A stretch of 64,000 nucleotides of DNA from Candidatus Bathyarchaeota archaeon (GCA_018652685.1 JABIBQ010000073.1:85289-149288); one strand, 5' to 3'; counted from the first letter of the stretch, positions 8,782 to 17,483 are shown. Notes: generated from the letters alone by a model not told the origin. Numbers and translations are program-made.

Positions 8782-10140
8782 TTAGTGCCTTCGTCGGCGC
8801 TGACCCTGTCCACGTGAACCGCGTGATCCGCCTGATCCACGAGACCCTCGAGATCCACGGTACCCACCAGGCCCATATGATCCGCCGGATGAACGCTTCT
8901 TGGTCTTCAGGCATGGTAGACAGTAGACAGGTCGTCCATCGGTTGGTTTGAAGGGCAACTTGAACTCGGTCTTGCACTTTCTGCAGATGGCCTTGTACTT
9001 CTCAGCTGGACCGCCTTTAATCTCGACGGTTGTTTTCAGCTCGGTAATCTTCGTGTTGTTCTGTGCCCTGATATCGGCTAGAGCCCCTTCCTCGCCGTGT
9101 GCGACGAAAGTGATTGCGGTTCCCTCGGTCTGCATTCTAGCTGTTCTTCCGATCCTGTGGAAGTACGCCGTGGTTTCATTAGGTATGTTATAGTTGATGA
9201 TGTGAGTGATACCGCTGATATCAAGACCTCTTGCCGCGATATCTGTGGCTGCCAAGAAGTCTATCCTGTCCTTCCTGAATCCACGAGTGACCTTGTCCCT
9301 CTGGGACTGGGTCAGGTCGCCATGAAGTGCTCCGGCGTTGAATCCACCGTTTTTCAGCTTTTTTGAAAGCCTGTAAGCACCCCTCTTGGTCCTTGTGAAA
9401 ATAATGGCTTTCTGGATGTTCTGCTCCCCAATGAGTTCCTTGAGTACTGGGTAACGGCTGTTATGGTCAACCTTGATGAACCTCTGCTCAATCTCCTCAA
9501 GAGTGATCTCGTCCTTGCTAACTAGGATCTTCTCAGGCTTGTTCATGTATTTGTTGCATATCTTCCAGATGTTCCTGTCCATGGTTGCAGAGAACAAGCT
9601 AGTCTGCCTATTCTCTGGGACCTTGTCCAGTATCTTGTTGATGTCCTTGATGAAGCCCATGTCCAGCATCCTGTCTGCCTCGTCCAGAACCACCATCTTG
9701 ACGGCCCTGAGTCTCAGGGTGCCCCTGTTCAGGTGATCGATGAGTCTGCCTGGTGTGCCTACGACTATGTGGACGCCTCTCTTGAGCTGGTTTATCTGTT
9801 TGTTAATTTTCTCGCCACCATAGACGGGTAAAACCCTGACCCCGGTGTACCTGCTGATTCTTGAGATGTGCTCTGCTATCTGTATCGCCAGCTCACGGGT
9901 TGGCGCTAAGACGAGTCCCTGGACCCGCTTGTCGCTTAGATCGACGGATTCCACCATGGGAATGCCAAAAGCTGCTGTCTTGCCAGTTCCTGTCTGGGCC
10001 TGACCTATTACGTCCCTGCCTTTGAGTAGGGGCACAATTGATTCTGCCTGAATAGGCGATGGCGTTTTGAAACCCAGAGCCTGGATGCCTTTGAGGACAT
10101 CCCTGCTGAGGGGAAGATCGTTGAAATTCTCTACCTGCAT
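8782..10140 (-). CDS. DEAD-box RNA helicase with C-terminal CxxC-x17-CxxC zinc module and RG-rich tail
   Basis: The 452-aa protein has the full set of DEAD-box motifs: a Q motif near residue 25, Walker A AQTGTGKT, the DEAD box VLDEADRM, SAT (FSATMD), and motif VI HRIGRTAR. The ATPase core ends near residue 375. It is followed by a zinc-ribbon-like module, Cys386-x2-Cys389-x17-Cys407-x2-Cys410, and a 42-residue Gly/Arg/Ser-rich tail (RGSRGSRG repeats) likely to bind RNA. The same CxxC-x17-CxxC module occurs alone in the 55-aa gene directly upstream. The likely role is unwinding structured RNA in ribosome assembly or decay. Confidence 0.92.
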   Translation of the reverse strand: MQVENFNDLPLSRDVLKGIQALGFKTPSPIQAESIVPLLKGRDVIGQAQTGTGKTAAFGIPMVESVDLSDKRVQGLVLAPTRELAIQIAEHISRISRYTGVRVLPVYGGEKINKQINQLKRGVHIVVGTPGRLIDHLNRGTLRLRAVKMVVLDEADRMLDMGFIKDINKILDKVPENRQTSLFSATMDRNIWKICNKYMNKPEKILVSKDEITLEEIEQRFIKVDHNSRYPVLKELIGEQNIQKAIIFTRTKRGAYRLSKKLKNGGFNAGALHGDLTQSQRDKVTRGFRKDRIDFLAATDIAARGLDISGITHIINYNIPNETTAYFHRIGRTARMQTEGTAITFVAHGEEGALADIRAQNNTKITELKTTVEIKGGPAEKYKAICRKCKTEFKLPFKPTDGRPVYCLPCLKTKKRSSGGSYGPGGYRGSRGSRGSGGSRGSRGQGQRRRRH

Positions 10141-10327
10141 ACGTTTCTGCTCATATCACTAAACTACGCATGCGGTTGCCTTGTAAGCGTCTCCATACAT
10201 GAATATGTTTGACGTGATTAGCCCCCTAATCCAGTAGGTGGCATTTAAAGGTATCATCCTTTATTAAACAAAAAAAGTTTTTACTGGAACCCCGATAGCG
10301 GGAATCCGGCAACTATGACGAAGGTAA

Positions 10328-10495
10328 CTAGTACCTACGTGGTGGCCTGTGCTTCTTGAAGCATTCCTGGCAGTAAACTGGTCGACCCTCGGTTGGCTTG
10401 AACGGAACCTCGGCTTCTTGTCCACAGTCGCTGCAGGTGACCTTAGTCATCTCGCGTGGACCACGGTCGTAGCTGCGCCTCTCTCTATAACCCAT
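10328..10495 (-). CDS. 55-aa CxxC-x17-CxxC zinc-binding protein
   Basis: A short reading frame of 55 residues starts at the ATG at 10495 and ends with TAG at 10328-10330. It encodes a basic N-terminus (MGYRERRSYDRGPREM) followed by Cys21-x2-Cys24-x17-Cys42-x2-Cys45 and ends in HRPPRRY. The spacing and the core VPFKPTEGRPVYC match the zinc module at the end of the adjacent helicase almost residue for residue. Family members (CxxC-x17-CxxC domain proteins) are small predicted zinc and nucleic-acid binders of unknown function. A purine-rich stretch just upstream of the ATG (AGGAGTGAAA on the coding strand) acts as ribosome binding site. Confidence 0.85.
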   Translation of the reverse strand: MGYRERRSYDRGPREMTKVTCSDCGQEAEVPFKPTEGRPVYCQECFKKHRPPRRY

Positions 10496-10653
10496 TAATT
10501 TCACTCCTCTTACGTAATTGGATACTCAGAATAAACGCCTAAACGATACTCCAGATATCTAGAAAACAGAAACCGACATAGTATTAAAACACTACGCAGT
10601 CGAGGTATTTATTTCTCGAATAGGTTGAAATATTGAGGTTCTCCAGATAAGTC

Positions 10654-10968
10654 ATGGCTGGCAAGGTAGGGAAGGACAGCAAAGTCCTGGAGCAGTTCAT
10701 CCAAATATACTGCGATACCAAGCACACGGAAGCTGAGAAAAGCGATAAAGATGGGTCGAACCTCTGCATTGAGTGCAACGAGACCTTGGAGTACTCAAAA
10801 TCAAGGAGAGAGTTATGCCCACTTGATCCGAAACCTGTCTGTAAGAACTGTGAGATTCACTGCTACAAGCCAGATCAGAGGCAGAAGATCAAGGACATCA
10901 TGAGGCACTCCGGGATGCAACTCATCAAGAGGGGTAGGTTAGATATGCTATTCCATTACTTTTTCTAA
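10654..10968 (+). CDS. YgbA-like protein (nitrous oxide-stimulated promoter family)
   Basis: The 104-aa protein ends with the family hallmark. Cysteines at 55, 63, 66 and 70 are followed by YKPDQRQKIKDIMRHSG and a final MLFHYFF, as in bacterial YgbA (PF11756). An N-terminal Cys20, His24 and the Cys38-x2-Cys41 pair complete a set of about seven cysteines likely to bind metal. In enterobacteria ygbA is controlled by the NO sensor NsrR; its molecular role is unsettled. Here it probably forms a unit with the small membrane protein that follows within about 33 nt. Confidence 0.82.
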   Translation: MAGKVGKDSKVLEQFIQIYCDTKHTEAEKSDKDGSNLCIECNETLEYSKSRRELCPLDPKPVCKNCEIHCYKPDQRQKIKDIMRHSGMQLIKRGRLDMLFHYFF

Positions 10969-11001
10969 TTGTTACCATCCAATGAAACCGTTTTTTCATC
11001 T

Positions 11002-11310
11002 ATGTCACTCTATCTGCAACAAGACTATAAGCCACTGTTCCAACCCAGTGACGCCATGTTCACCATGCTCGATGTGGGAAACTTCTTTCTATTCATCTCA
11101 GGATTCCTGATGATTCACACGGCCTACAAGGACAGGGAAGTCTTGACCGGGTACAACTTCACGGGGAGTCTGATGCTTGCCATAGGCATCTCCTTCGTCA
11201 TTGTCTTCTACATCCAGCAAGGATTCTGGTTGAGCACGTTCCTCACACTGCCAAACTACCTCTACTGGATCGTGGTCGTGGTATCACTGCTAAGAATTAA
11301 GAGAAAATAA
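11002..11310 (+). CDS. Small membrane protein, three predicted TM segments
   Basis: This 102-aa protein has hydrophobic segments around residues 22-38, 54-72 and 82-98 and a basic C-terminus (RIKRK). I recognise no family. The ATG at 11002 gives MSLYLQQDYKP. A TTG at 10969, directly after the ygbA-like stop codon, would add 11 residues. The tight spacing suggests cotranscription with the cysteine-rich YgbA-like protein, so a shared role in membrane stress or redox response is possible, but this is only inferred. Confidence 0.65.
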   Translation: MSLYLQQDYKPLFQPSDAMFTMLDVGNFFLFISGFLMIHTAYKDREVLTGYNFTGSLMLAIGISFVIVFYIQQGFWLSTFLTLPNYLYWIVVVVSLLRIKRK

Positions 11311-11400
11311 TCAGTGGCACCATACTCTTTCTATATACATTTAGTTTAAATGTAAGAGTTCATCCATATTCTCGGTCTGGTGTATATATTGGAAAACAGC

Positions 11401-12594
11401 ATGCGCGAATATTATCTCATGGTTATTAGCGGGACATTGACGATGTTCGCAGGAGGTTTTATCTGGCCCATCTTCGCGCCCTTCGTCAGGACCGAGTTCA
11501 CAGCATCTCTCCAGCTAGTCGGATTCGCCGTATCAGGATATTTCCTCCTGAGGATGTTCACAGAGTTCCCCATCGGCGTCCTGAGCGACAGGATGGGACC
11601 AAGACTCCCTCTGATTGTGGGAAGGGTATTTGCAGTCATCGGGGCCTACCTCTGTTACAGGACCACAAACATCTGGATGCTCATCGTCGCCAGAATGATC
11701 TGGGGAATGGGTGACGCCAGTTTCTTTTGTATAGGCATGAGCTACGTTAGTCGTCTATTCCCCGCGGAGAAGAGAGGCAGGGCAATGGGAATCTTCCAGG
11801 CCGTAGAGATGGTCGGAAGCTTCATGGGTCAGACTATTGGTGGCTATGTCGCAGCAGTTTATGGTCCACGATTAAACTTTCTTCTCACAACAATCGTAGC
11901 GGTCATCGCATTGATATCGGTAACCATGATTAGGGGAAACAACAGCACTATGAAAATAAGCAACAAGAAGGTGAGCCTCATCCCTACGAGGGAAGAGATG
12001 AAGAAAGTTCTCAGCAAGACGCTCATAGTTGCCTGCATAATCAATCTAGTCACCATGATGATAAACAGTGGTCTCCTAGGCACCATACTACCTATCTACG
12101 CTACGGAGAACCTCGGACTACCTCTGACACAGTACGCGCTACTTGTATCAGCCAGCACCATCGGTAGCATCTCAGGCAACCTCATCGGGGGCGCTTTAAG
12201 CGACAAGATGGGCAGGAAAAAGATTCTCCTAATCGGATTTGCCATTGGAGCTCTATCAATATTCGGAATAACGATATTCCCTTCATTCATTCCACTACTG
12301 GTAATGATGTTCTTCAAGGGGATATTTTGGGGAATCGTCTATGGTGTGGTTCCGGCTTACATAGCAGACGCGGTACCCGACGAGGTCAGGGGAATTGGTA
12401 TAGGCACGTTCAGGACATTCATGGACCTGGGTGGACTGGTAGGCCCCATGGTTATGACTTCCATCGTAGCTGGCTTCGGTGGAGCACAAGGCTATGTCTA
12501 TAGCTTCTACTTTGGAGTCGCCACGATAATCGCGCTCATCGGTCTAACCATGACTCTTAAGGACACTACGGGCAAATCTGTAACAGTTCATTAA
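11401..12594 (+). CDS. Major facilitator superfamily transporter
   Basis: The roughly 397-aa protein has 12 predicted TM helices. The MFS signature loop GVLSDRMGPRLPL follows TM2, and its echo GALSDKMGRKKIL follows TM8. The substrate is unknown; no specific family motif for drugs, sugars or amino acids stands out. I use the ATG at 11401, directly before the first TM helix. A GTG seven codons upstream is possible. The gene appears monocistronic, with a 164-nt spacer before the convergent hydrogenase operon. Confidence 0.85.
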   Translation: MREYYLMVISGTLTMFAGGFIWPIFAPFVRTEFTASLQLVGFAVSGYFLLRMFTEFPIGVLSDRMGPRLPLIVGRVFAVIGAYLCYRTTNIWMLIVARMIWGMGDASFFCIGMSYVSRLFPAEKRGRAMGIFQAVEMVGSFMGQTIGGYVAAVYGPRLNFLLTTIVAVIALISVTMIRGNNSTMKISNKKVSLIPTREEMKKVLSKTLIVACIINLVTMMINSGLLGTILPIYATENLGLPLTQYALLVSASTIGSISGNLIGGALSDKMGRKKILLIGFAIGALSIFGITIFPSFIPLLVMMFFKGIFWGIVYGVVPAYIADAVPDEVRGIGIGTFRTFMDLGGLVGPMVMTSIVAGFGGAQGYVYSFYFGVATIIALIGLTMTLKDTTGKSVTVH

Positions 12595-12758
12595 CTAGGA
12601 CTGCATGAGAAAAAAGGCCAATTTCATTTTTCAGAGTTATAGGAGAATCCTAGTACTCCTTGGGTATCATTGTGCGCGCTCAACATGATCATGCCCGACA
12701 GGTAGGTAGTAGCTTGTAACATATATGGAAAATAAAATGGTGAAAGAGGTTTAGGCTT

Positions 12759-14042
12759 CTACTTAATTTGGGCAACATGAACGCTACAGGAGATACATGG
12801 ATCATAGGCTCTCACCATGATCTCGAGTGCATGTTTCACCTCGTCCACCGGTTTGTCAGCCAGATTACCTGCTATGACCCTTGTGTCCTTCTCGATGTTG
12901 TAGGCATTTTGGGCGGTTGGGGTTATGATGTTTGACTTTGTTATCCGTCCCTCACCGTCAAAAGTGTAGTCGTGGTAAAGAAGACCTCTTGGAGCTTCAA
13001 CCGCGTTGATGCCTCTGGACTCGAAAACCTCGAAATCAACCAAGCCCTCGTTTTCCAGACCGGAGTCTATCAATGAGTCTATTACCTTTACGCTGTGTTC
13101 AACATCGTGTACGAGTTCGATGGCTTGTGCTAGATTGTTGCTGATGGTATTCCTGAAATCCAGAAGCCCTCCGTGTTCATTGTACAGTTCGGCGGCTGTT
13201 CCTTTGAGTTTCCCGTGGTTGAAGTATAATCTCGGTAAAGCTCCAACCATGAAAGGCCTGTCTTTGTAGGACGAGAACTTGGCGTACGAATGGCGATTAA
13301 CCGACTCGTTTGTCAAGCTCTCATATTCTTTCTCTGGGATTCGCTCATTATCAGAAGTGAGGATATGGTCACCCAGATAGCCGAACTCGGCGCCTGAGTC
13401 CAACGCGAGAAGCACGTTGTCGGAAACGTTGTAATCCGGAAGAGTGAAACCGCTTAGAAGATTTACGGCAAGAACTGTAGTGGGCTGCACTTTCAATAGC
13501 TGTTCCTTGATCTCAAGTAGAGCATCCTCGGATGGAACTTTGGAGAAGCCCCCAACGCGCTCGTTCATTCCGTGCACATCTCTACCACTCAGTGCAGTAT
13601 GGATCATGTTCCCAGTTTTCTTGAGATCAAGAGCAGCCTCGACGGCGTCAAGATGCGCTGTGCTCATGTGGATAGCGTCTGGAAACCCTAGGAAATCCGG
13701 CAACGCCAACATGAAAACGTGTAACGCATGGCTTTCTATCGTCTCTCCGTGGATTAGTAGGTCTCTTAGCCTGTGAGTCTGTGGTGTTGAGTCCACCTTA
13801 AACGCGTTTTCGATGGCTCCTATACTTGCCAAGCTATGACTGGCAGTGCAAATAGCGCAAATCCGTCTGGTAACATCAGGTACTTTATCGTACTGCATAG
13901 TCTTGATGAGATGCTCGAAGAACCGTGGACCTTCAAAGATGTTGAACTTGACGTCCTTCACCTTATTACCCTCCAGTATTACCTCGATTCCACCGTGGCC
14001 TTCGACCCGTGTAAGTTCGTCTATTGTTATGGTTTTACTCAT
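12759..14042 (-). CDS. hydA: [NiFe] hydrogenase large subunit, group 3b (sulfhydrogenase alpha)
   Basis: This 427-aa catalytic subunit has the N-terminal nickel ligand motif RRICAICTASH and the C-terminal motif DPCISCSVH, together giving the four cysteines that bind the NiFe centre. Only five residues (VAQIK) follow the final His, which is the expected cleavage point of the maturation protease. In this family the soluble enzyme couples H2 to NADP(H) and can reduce polysulfide. It is the last gene of hydBGDA, the order found in Thermococcales sulfhydrogenase. Its start overlaps the end of hydD by 8 nt. No maturation hyp genes are in the window. Confidence 0.93.
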   Translation of the reverse strand: MSKTITIDELTRVEGHGGIEVILEGNKVKDVKFNIFEGPRFFEHLIKTMQYDKVPDVTRRICAICTASHSLASIGAIENAFKVDSTPQTHRLRDLLIHGETIESHALHVFMLALPDFLGFPDAIHMSTAHLDAVEAALDLKKTGNMIHTALSGRDVHGMNERVGGFSKVPSEDALLEIKEQLLKVQPTTVLAVNLLSGFTLPDYNVSDNVLLALDSGAEFGYLGDHILTSDNERIPEKEYESLTNESVNRHSYAKFSSYKDRPFMVGALPRLYFNHGKLKGTAAELYNEHGGLLDFRNTISNNLAQAIELVHDVEHSVKVIDSLIDSGLENEGLVDFEVFESRGINAVEAPRGLLYHDYTFDGEGRITKSNIITPTAQNAYNIEKDTRVIAGNLADKPVDEVKHALEIMVRAYDPCISCSVHVAQIK

Positions 14043-14808
14043 TGTTGTTACCTCCTAAGAACCCAGCCGCAAGCTCGCCGCTGAAGACCCTCAGCCTGTT
14101 CATGATATCCACTTCGGTATATCCCAAGTCGAGTAACATCTTGTACTCGGCAGCAAAAGTTTCTGATCCCTCAACGGTTCCCCGACATCCTATGCAGTCA
14201 AGACCTAGGGATGGACATCTCGCGTTACATCCTGCTTTTATGATTGGTCCAAGGCAGGGCTTTGACTCTTCTGTGATCAAGCAAGGATACTCGTTGATCT
14301 TGCACTCTACACAGACCGGGTAGGTATACCTCTGTGGGAGGTCTCCGTGTAGCAGAGATGAGACTGCCTTGAGTACCTCAGTCTTCTCGACAGGGCACCC
14401 TGGTATCTGGAGGTCTACCGTGACATACTCTCTGATTGGTTTTGAGGGTAGCGCATCGAAGAAACCTGGCTCCACTCCATAGACATCCTGCAGTTTCTCA
14501 GCCAATGTCGTCTGGTCATTCCTCATGGACTGTATGCATCCGTCGATGGCACAGTTACCGAAAGCTATGATGACCTTGGACCTCTCTCTGATCTCTTTCA
14601 GCTTCTTGAGGTCATGTTCTGTTGACACTGTCCCCTCAACGAAGGCTATGTCCACTTCTCCCGGCTCCTTGTAGCTGCTTCCCTCTTGGAAATCAACTAT
14701 CACAAACCTGCTGACAAGATCAAGTAACTCGTCCTCCATGTTGAGTATCTGTAACTGATCTCCCGCACATCCTGTCAGGCTGAAAATCCCTAGTCTTGGT
14801 TTGCTCAT
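14035..14808 (-). CDS. hydD: [NiFe] hydrogenase small subunit (sulfhydrogenase delta)
   Basis: The 257-aa small subunit transfers electrons between the NiFe site and the flavin subunit. Cysteine motifs for three iron-sulfur clusters are visible: an N-terminal GCAGDQ, then CAIDGC and GCPVEK for the proximal cluster, then CVECKINEYPC and CLGPIIKAGCNARC with DCIGCRG for the two further clusters. It lacks a Tat signal, as expected for a cytosolic group 3b enzyme. It starts one base after hydG ends and overlaps hydA by 8 nt. Confidence 0.92.
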   Translation of the reverse strand: MSKPRLGIFSLTGCAGDQLQILNMEDELLDLVSRFVIVDFQEGSSYKEPGEVDIAFVEGTVSTEHDLKKLKEIRERSKVIIAFGNCAIDGCIQSMRNDQTTLAEKLQDVYGVEPGFFDALPSKPIREYVTVDLQIPGCPVEKTEVLKAVSSLLHGDLPQRYTYPVCVECKINEYPCLITEESKPCLGPIIKAGCNARCPSLGLDCIGCRGTVEGSETFAAEYKMLLDLGYTEVDIMNRLRVFSGELAAGFLGGNNNE

Positions 14809-14809
14809 C

Positions 14810-15694
14810 TTAGATCATCCCCTTCGTGTTTATTGCATCCCACTGTGTGAACACCGGTCCGTCCTTGCACACATACTTGATTGATTTCCCGGTGCCGACA
14901 AGGCAGTGGCCGCATTGGCCTACTCCACATCGCATCCGACGCTCAAGGGTCATGAATATCTGTTCTGGAGGGACTCCCAGCTTATCAAGTTCCATGGCCG
15001 TAAACCGGTACATGATTGGAGGTCCTCCGAGTATGGCCACGGTATTTGCGTCCTGAGGGTCTAGTAACCCGAATAGCTTGGTGACCAGTCCGTGGATACA
15101 TCTATCGTTCATATCTTGTTGTAGTCCCATAAACACCTTATCGGTCTCGTCCTCGTAGCTTAGGTAGGTCTTGACATCATAACTATCACCGTGTTTGAAA
15201 TGTTCAAGTATCTCGTCTCGATATAGCATTAGATCATAGTTCCTGACACCGTAGAGGAGACAGATCTTCCCAAACCTCTCCCTGTTGTTGAGGGCATATT
15301 GAAGCACACCACGAATGGGTGCCACCCCTAGACCACCTGCAACAAGTAAGAGATCCTTTCCCACGAAATCCTCCATCGGGAAACCGTTTCCGTATGGACC
15401 TCTAACCCAGACACTGTCACCCACTTCAAGTTTGTGGATAGCGTTGGTTACCCTACCTGCATTTCGGATACAAAGCTCAAGACCTGTTTTTTCAGTCTGA
15501 GCCGTGCATATCGAGATGGGGGCCTCTCCAACGCCCATGACACCGAGTTTGATGAACTGCCCCGGCATGTATTTAAATTTCGTCTGGTCCGTGGGGTCCT
15601 GAAAATTGATGGTCACGAACTTTTCGATATCAGTCATTTTCTGGATCTCTGTGATCTTGGCCTTCACAGGCATTAGCGGGTTGATCTTTATCAT
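14810..15694 (-). CDS. hydG: Hydrogenase FAD/NAD(P)-binding subunit (sulfhydrogenase gamma)
   Basis: The 294-aa protein has a ferredoxin-reductase fold. An FAD-binding barrel is followed by the NAD(P)-binding segment LLLVAGGLGVAPIRGVLQYA near residues 110-130. The C-terminus has a [2Fe-2S] loop with Cys ligands in RRMRCGVGQCGHCLVG and a further cysteine in YVCKDGPVF. It is the NAD(P)H-handling subunit of the hydBGDA complex and resembles dihydroorotate dehydrogenase electron-transfer subunits. The ATG overlaps the hydB stop by 4 nt (ATGA). Confidence 0.92.
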   Translation of the reverse strand: MIKINPLMPVKAKITEIQKMTDIEKFVTINFQDPTDQTKFKYMPGQFIKLGVMGVGEAPISICTAQTEKTGLELCIRNAGRVTNAIHKLEVGDSVWVRGPYGNGFPMEDFVGKDLLLVAGGLGVAPIRGVLQYALNNRERFGKICLLYGVRNYDLMLYRDEILEHFKHGDSYDVKTYLSYEDETDKVFMGLQQDMNDRCIHGLVTKLFGLLDPQDANTVAILGGPPIMYRFTAMELDKLGVPPEQIFMTLERRMRCGVGQCGHCLVGTGKSIKYVCKDGPVFTQWDAINTKGMI

Positions 15695-16716
15695 TGGGAC
15701 TCACCTCTAATCTTACTCATTATTTCAAGGAAATCAATATCAGCTGGGCAGTAAACGGAGCATCTTCCACAACCGACGCAGTTGGGCATGTCCTCTCTCA
15801 AGCTTCCCTTACAATTGAAACGGTTTCTAATCCGCTCATACGCACTAGGCCTGAAGTTGTGACCACCTGCAACAAGACCGTGGTCCTGTAACATACAACT
15901 GTACCAACGCCTAACCCTCTCCCCTGTGGTGAGATTGAGGTCAATGTTGTCCTGAACATCATAGCACCTGCATCGGGGGCAAACCATGTTACATGATCCG
16001 CATCCCAAACATCGGTCACCATACTCTTTCCAGATTTGGCTATCATAGGACAGGTCAAGCATGTCCTGGAGACCAGCCATCTCAATGGACTTTTTGAAAG
16101 AGTTCATTCTCTCGTTTTCTACCGCCTTGAATTGGTCGAGGTCATTATCACCCAGTTCAGTGAACAGATCTGGGTTTTCGCTGATTATTCGGAGACCCTT
16201 TGGAGAACCTACTCTAACGAGATATTTTTCGCCGATATCGTGGAGGAAGAGCTCAAACCCTTCTGATGCGAAGCTTGTCCCGGTTGACTTGCAGAAGCAG
16301 AAATCATCTGGACTGCAGCTAATACCCACAATGAGAGTTCTATCTCTCCTTGACGAGTATAGGGTATCAGTGAACTCCTCAAGGAACACCTTTGCTAATA
16401 GATTCAGTGCATGAAGATCACAGGGATGGACACCGAACATAACGAGTTTTTCCGAGGATTCCTCAGGTTCTATGTATATCTCCTTCTTTTTGTCGAACGT
16501 GAAAATGGTTTCCTCGGGAGCAATAAACATTTTTTTCGGCGAGATCATGGTTCGGTTGTAATTCAGTTCAACCTTTTCCATTGAATCCACTTTCTGGAAG
16601 GAATGGTTTTTCTCACCATGTTTGACGGGAGCAAAAACAGAACCATGATTCTTCAAAATGTCGAAGAATCTAGGCAGTTTGTCTTTTCCTAGCACCTTGA
16701 GTAATAGAGCGGTCAA
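15691..16716 (-). CDS. hydB: Hydrogenase 4Fe-4S electron-transfer subunit (sulfhydrogenase beta)
   Basis: The 341-aa protein resembles the beta subunit of sulfhydrogenase and anaerobic sulfite reductase subunit A. Two C-terminal ferredoxin-type clusters are visible, CLGCGSCNMVCPRCRC and CVGCGRCSVYCPADID. The N-terminal region includes the conserved VMFGVHPCDLHALN segment. It is the first gene of the hydBGDA operon. The start appears to be TTG at 16716 (TTG-ACC-GCT); no in-frame ATG precedes it. A TATA-like element lies about 40 nt upstream. Confidence 0.9.
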   Translation of the reverse strand: MTALLLKVLGKDKLPRFFDILKNHGSVFAPVKHGEKNHSFQKVDSMEKVELNYNRTMISPKKMFIAPEETIFTFDKKKEIYIEPEESSEKLVMFGVHPCDLHALNLLAKVFLEEFTDTLYSSRRDRTLIVGISCSPDDFCFCKSTGTSFASEGFELFLHDIGEKYLVRVGSPKGLRIISENPDLFTELGDNDLDQFKAVENERMNSFKKSIEMAGLQDMLDLSYDSQIWKEYGDRCLGCGSCNMVCPRCRCYDVQDNIDLNLTTGERVRRWYSCMLQDHGLVAGGHNFRPSAYERIRNRFNCKGSLREDMPNCVGCGRCSVYCPADIDFLEIMSKIRGESQ

Positions 16717-16753
16717 TGCATAACACTTCGACGATAAGTACTATAAGATCGGT

Positions 16754-16766
16754 AATTATAATTTTC
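16754..16766 (-). promoter_or_regulatory. Probable TATA/BRE promoter of hydBGDA
   Basis: On the minus strand GAAAATTATAATT combines a purine-rich BRE-like stretch with an AT-rich TATA-like box. Its distance (about 45 nt to the hydB start codon) predicts a leader of roughly 20 nt. It is a pattern call without experimental support. Confidence 0.4.
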
Positions 16767-16917
16767 TACATAGTAAACTATAGATATTTCAGTATTGTAG
16801 AAAAATGAAATAGCTACTTGTTAATAATTGCGTGCGCGGTATGTCAAAGAGTAGAAAACCAATCCATCAAATTCTTTGTCTTCATGCATGCAGTAAGAGG
16901 TATTCGTTTGGTGTAGA

Positions 16918-16995
16918 TGGCGAGCCCGGGGGGATTCGAACCCTCGGCCCCAGCCTTAGGAGGGCTGTGCTCTATCCAAGCTGAGCTACGGGCTC
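16918..16995 (-). tRNA. tRNA-Arg (anticodon CCT)
   Basis: The minus strand folds into a complete cloverleaf. The acceptor stem is GAGCCCG/CGGGCTC, followed by U8-A9, a D arm starting GCTC, the anticodon stem CAGCC/GGCTG with loop CTCCTAA (anticodon CCT, + strand 16958-16960), and a T arm with GGTTCGAATCC. The discriminator is G and the CCA end is encoded at 16918-16920. There is no intron. It reads AGG codons, which are used very often in this window. Confidence 0.95.
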
Positions 16996-17020
16996 GCGCG
17001 CCTTCTTGTACGTGTAACCT

Positions 17021-17032
17021 GATTTAAAAATA
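17021..17032 (-). promoter_or_regulatory. TATA-like box upstream of tRNA-Arg
   Basis: The minus-strand sequence TATTTTTAAATC is centred about 31 nt upstream of the mature tRNA 5' end. This is the expected spacing for an archaeal promoter that starts a few bases before the tRNA. Confidence 0.5.
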
Positions 17033-17171
17033 CTCCTGATGTTCATCTAACCATCAACGTACATTAAATGCATTCTACGAGAATAACAGGGATTGGATGA
17101 TACAAACAGGCATCCGCGGTGTCCGTGTCCTTGATTCACAGACTAAAAGATTGTATTGTCTCAGAGATATG

Positions 17172-17190
17172 GGATGTTATTATAACATCC
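17172..17190. promoter_or_regulatory. Perfect inverted repeat, operator-like
   Basis: GGATGTTA and TAACATCC form 8-nt perfect arms around a 3-nt spacer. The site lies about 110 nt before the 65-codon frame and 330 nt before the gene at 17521. It could be a regulator site or a short hairpin; nothing shows which. Confidence 0.35.
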
Positions 17191-17285
17191 ATGTTAAAAC
17201 CCTATTAAACACGGCCAGAAAAAATTCACCAGTTGCCTCCCTCACGTAACCGAACTGTGATATAGATTATTCGTACATTATAGAA

Positions 17286-17483
17286 ATGCCCGAGTGGGAG
17301 CGGAAAACCGCCAAAGGAGCGAAAGACGGAAGACCGCTGAAACGAAGGAGATGGGCTTCAAAAGATTCACGGGCTTGGGCTCGCGAAAAACTGACATCTC
17401 CAAGTGAGAACACTTGGGCAACTTGCATTTTAGAGAAATTAAACATTAAAAAAGGGTTAGAGGACCCTCTTCTAGACAAATAA
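17286..17483 (+). CDS. Possible small basic protein (65 aa), unrecognised
   Basis: The frame runs from an ATG at 17286 to TAA and encodes a basic, Trp-containing N-terminal part (PLKRRRWASKDSRAW) and a mixed C-terminal part. It has no recognisable domain. Codon choice is unremarkable and a competing frame of similar length exists on the other strand, so coding status is uncertain. Confidence 0.25.
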   Translation: MPEWERKTAKGAKDGRPLKRRRWASKDSRAWAREKLTSPSENTWATCILEKLNIKKGLEDPLLDK

